DNA of 40,037 nt from positions 1 through 40,037 of the forward strand of contig CAMAHM010000004.1 in NCBI GenBank assembly GCA_945834535.1, written 5' to 3'. A program made the position numbers and the translations under genes. Shown here piece by piece: positions 37,701 through 40,037 of the stretch. Numbering within the stretch: position 1 is the stretch's first letter; each line of letters begins with the position of its first letter. The stretch comes from an uncultured Sutterella sp. Its GTDB lineage: Bacteria; Pseudomonadota; Gammaproteobacteria; Burkholderiales; Burkholderiaceae_F. Below the pieces are notes generated by a model. The model had not been told where the DNA came from, searched no databases, and was given only the letters and a program-made list of their open reading frames with translations.

Positions 37701-39338
37701 ATGACTCAATGTGAAAAGAAGCTGTGCGGCACCTGCCTGCTGCGCAACCCCTGGAAGGGCCGCGGTTTGGCTCATACCGAAGAAGAACGTCGTGAAAACG
37801 GTCTGACCGGTCTGCTTCCGGCAGCCGTTGAAACCCGCGCTCAGCAGGTTGCCCGTTGGAAGGAACTTATTGCTGCCCAGTCGACGCCCCTCAACAAGTA
37901 CCTCATGCTCGACACGGTACGCATGATCGACGAAGCTCTGTACTTCCAGCTCGTCGTTGAAAATGTTGAAGAGTACATGCCCCTCATCTACACGCCGACC
38001 GTGGGTGAGGCCTGCCAGAAGTTCAGTCACATCTACCGTGCGCCGCGCGGTCTGTACATCACCGCCAAGGATGCTGGTCACGTCCGTGAAGTCGTCGCCA
38101 ACGTGCCCAACGAAGAGGTCGACATCATCGTGGTGACCGACGGTCAGCGCATTCTCGGACTCGGCGACCTCGGTGCCAACGGCATGGGCATTCCCATCGG
38201 CAAGCTTGCTCTCTACACGGCCTGCGCCGGCGTCAATCCTCAGCGTGCTCTGCCCGTGACGATCGATGCGGGTACGAACAACGAAGAATTCCTTGCCGAT
38301 CCCCTTTACATCGGCCTGCGCCAAAAGCGCATGGACGAAGACAGCTACTACGCGCTCATTGCCGAATTCGTGGCCGCCGTGCGCGAACGCTGGCCCAATG
38401 TCCTCATCCAGTTCGAAGACTTCCAGAACACGCACGCCTTTGCTTTGCTCGATGAGTACCGCAACAAGGTTCCCTGCTTTAACGACGACATTCAGGGCAC
38501 GGCCTCGGTTGTGGTGACGGGGTTCTACTCGGCCATGCGCGTCAAGAACGAGAAGCTCTCCGATCAGCGCATCCTCTTCCTCGGCGCGGGTTCGGCCGCC
38601 ACCGGCATTGCGCACCTTCTGGCCGATGCCATGGTCGAAGAAGGCACGAGCCGTGAAAAGGCGCTCGGCAACATCTTCCTGTACGACTCCAAGGGTCTCG
38701 TTTCGGGGCGTCGTACCGACAAGCTCGCCGCCAATAAGCTCCCGTTTGCGCATGATGTGGAATGCGCTTCGACGTTCGAAGACGCCATCCGTCAGCTCAA
38801 GCCGACCGCGATTGTCGGTGTGTCCGCCCAGCCCAAGAGCTTCAATGCCGAAGTCGTGGGCATGATGGCCGAATACAACGAACATCCGATCGTTTTTGCG
38901 CTGTCCAATCCGACTTCCAAGGCCGAATGCACGGCCGAAGAAGCCTACAAGTTCTCCAACGGTACCGCGCTTTTTGCCTGCGGTTCGCCGTTTGCCCCGG
39001 TGGAACTCAACGGCAAGACCTTCGTGCCGCGTCAGGGCAATAACAGCTACGTCTTCCCGGCCATCGGCATGGGCTGCATCTACACCCGTGCCAAGAGCGT
39101 GCCCAACGGCGTGTTCCTGGCTGCCGCCAAGAAACTCGCAGATCTCGTCTCGGCGGAAGATCTTGAAAACGGTTCGTTGTACCCGCCGCTTTCGGAAATC
39201 CGCAGCCTGTCTGTGGAAATTGCCGCGGCTGTTGCCGAGTACTGCTTCGACCACGATCTTGCGCAGATCGAGCGTCCCGCCTGCCTGAAGACTGCTGTTG
39301 CTCAGGCCATGTGGAATCCGGCCGATCCGCAGTTCTAA
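37701..39338 (+). CDS. NAD(P)-dependent malic enzyme (long, MaeA-like)
   Basis: MPLIYTPTVGEACQKFSHIYR, VVTDGQRILGLGDLGANGMGIPIGKLALYTACAG, FEDFQNTHAFALLDEYRNKVPCFNDDIQGTASVVV, FLGAGSAATGIA, FALSNPTSKAECTAE. Confidence 0.96.
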   Translation: MTQCEKKLCGTCLLRNPWKGRGLAHTEEERRENGLTGLLPAAVETRAQQVARWKELIAAQSTPLNKYLMLDTVRMIDEALYFQLVVENVEEYMPLIYTPTVGEACQKFSHIYRAPRGLYITAKDAGHVREVVANVPNEEVDIIVVTDGQRILGLGDLGANGMGIPIGKLALYTACAGVNPQRALPVTIDAGTNNEEFLADPLYIGLRQKRMDEDSYYALIAEFVAAVRERWPNVLIQFEDFQNTHAFALLDEYRNKVPCFNDDIQGTASVVVTGFYSAMRVKNEKLSDQRILFLGAGSAATGIAHLLADAMVEEGTSREKALGNIFLYDSKGLVSGRRTDKLAANKLPFAHDVECASTFEDAIRQLKPTAIVGVSAQPKSFNAEVVGMMAEYNEHPIVFALSNPTSKAECTAEEAYKFSNGTALFACGSPFAPVELNGKTFVPRQGNNSYVFPAIGMGCIYTRAKSVPNGVFLAAAKKLADLVSAEDLENGSLYPPLSEIRSLSVEIAAAVAEYCFDHDLAQIERPACLKTAVAQAMWNPADPQF

Positions 39339-39360
39339 TTGTCGGTTCTTTGAAGAAGCA

Positions 39361-39433
39361 TGCACGCAGTGCGATCACTGCGTGCACACTGAAAAGCCTG
39401 TTTGGGAATACTTTTCCGAACGGGCTTTTTTTT
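39361..39433 (+). terminator. Tandem hairpins / Rho-independent terminator after malic enzyme gene
   Basis: TGCACGCAGTG-cgat-CACTGCGTGCA (39361-39386), then AAAAGCC...GGCTTTTTTTT (39392-39433). Confidence 0.8.
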
Positions 39434-39448
39434 CATCACCGGCGGGCG

Positions 39449-39487
39449 TGAAAAAGCGCCCGTCGCTAAGAGCCGGCGGGCGCTCGG
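39449..39487 (-). terminator. Terminator for the minus-strand UxaA-family gene
   Basis: Minus strand AGCGCCCG...CGGGCGCTTTTT. Confidence 0.65.
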
Positions 39488-39504
39488 GGGGTAGGAAGGA
39501 ATAT

Positions 39505-40037
39505 TCAGAGCACGGGACCTTCCATGTAGAGTTCAAGCTGCTCGGCGTAGTTGAGCGTTTCCATCTTGGTCATCGATCCCGAGGCGACATCAAGCACATG
39601 ATCAAGGAGCTCTCCGCCCAGTGTTTCAATGCTCGCGCCTTCGGTCATGATGGCCGAAGAGTTGAAGTCGAAGTTATCTTCACTGCGGCTGTAGGCGACG
39701 GCGTTGCCTGTGACGTACATAAAGGGTGAGACGACCGTCGGATTGATGGCGGGCATCATTGGATGGTTGGGCATGGCGCCACCGCCCATCTGATACAGCA
39801 CGATTGTGGCGCCGCAGGCCGTAAAGCACAGCGGAAGCGAGAGCGACGACATCCAACTGTCCACAAAATACAGGCCGCGTCCTTCAGGGCGCTCGCCATA
39901 TTGCAGCACGCCTTCGATGGGAGCGTGGCCGCTCTTGGCGATGGCGCCCAGACTTTTTTCTTCCAGCGTCGAAATGCCGGCAGCAATGTTGGCCGGAATC
40001 GGGTTGATTTCTCGGATGTCTTCACCCGTGCTGCGTG
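39505..40037 (-). CDS. Second UxaA/GarD-family dehydratase, C-terminal part only (5' end beyond the window)
   Basis: Minus-strand frame is open from 39505 to the right edge: REINPIPANIAAGISTLEEKSLGAIAKSGHAPIEGVLQYGERPEGRGLYFVDSW...; the listed start at 39909 is an internal GTG. Confidence 0.8.
   Translation of the reverse strand, partial: RSTGEDIREINPIPANIAAGISTLEEKSLGAIAKSGHAPIEGVLQYGERPEGRGLYFVDSWMSSLSLPLCFTACGATIVLYQMGGGAMPNHPMMPAINPTVVSPFMYVTGNAVAYSRSEDNFDFNSSAIMTEGASIETLGGELLDHVLDVASGSMTKMETLNYAEQLELYMEGPVL

Noticed and set aside
37638-39365. 575-aa minus-strand ORF opposite malic enzyme
   Set aside because: Antisense shadow of a clear malic enzyme gene.
39756-40025. 89-aa minus-strand ORF at the right edge
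   Set aside because: Out-of-frame overlap with the UxaA-family frame, which is open to the window edge.
1-40037. CRISPR arrays, phage/IS elements, restriction or other defence systems, rRNA/tRNA genes
   Set aside because: Looked for regularly spaced repeats, transposase/integrase motifs, nuclease/helicase defence domains and tRNA-like cloverleaves; none could be supported.

Overview
Window of a moderately GC-rich bacterial chromosome. Gene content and order (infB-rbfA-truB-typA, BPSS1780-like membrane protein, polA/thrB/DUF2782) suggest Betaproteobacteria/Burkholderiales, perhaps a Sutterella-like organism (inference only). I see no phage, IS element, CRISPR array, rRNA or tRNA. Left part (1-21.5 kb): translation/RNA genes (infB, rbfA, truB, typA, YchJ-like, dusA), then sseA, EamA transporter, proC, two tandem nitroreductase-like genes, dinB, thrB, DUF2782, polA, META-domain lipoprotein, hmp, ZIP transporter, DUF1178. 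Right part (21.5-40 kb): asparaginase, AEC transporter, aldehyde dehydrogenase, SDR-type threonine dehydrogenase, metC-dcuC-ridA, and an organic/hydroxy-acid island (class I fumarase/tartrate dehydratase alpha+beta, MmgE/PrpD, DASS transporter, GntR/FCD regulator, UxaA/GarD-family dehydratase, malic enzyme, and a second UxaA-family gene cut by the window edge). Most notable: (1) a candidate iron-regulated small RNA on the minus strand at about 19828-19980, with a Fur-box-like palindrome, a hairpin, a CUCCUUU anti-Shine-Dalgarno linker and a minus-strand-specific terminator; (2) a PolA whose 3'-5' exonuclease catalytic residues all appear lost; (3) the hydroxy-acid island with a ferredoxin-like CX2CX2CX3C head on its UxaA protein, a Cys-rich malic enzyme head and structured intergenic RNAs; (4) a long hairpin leader before the malic enzyme. 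All calls are from reading sequence only; no database search was run.
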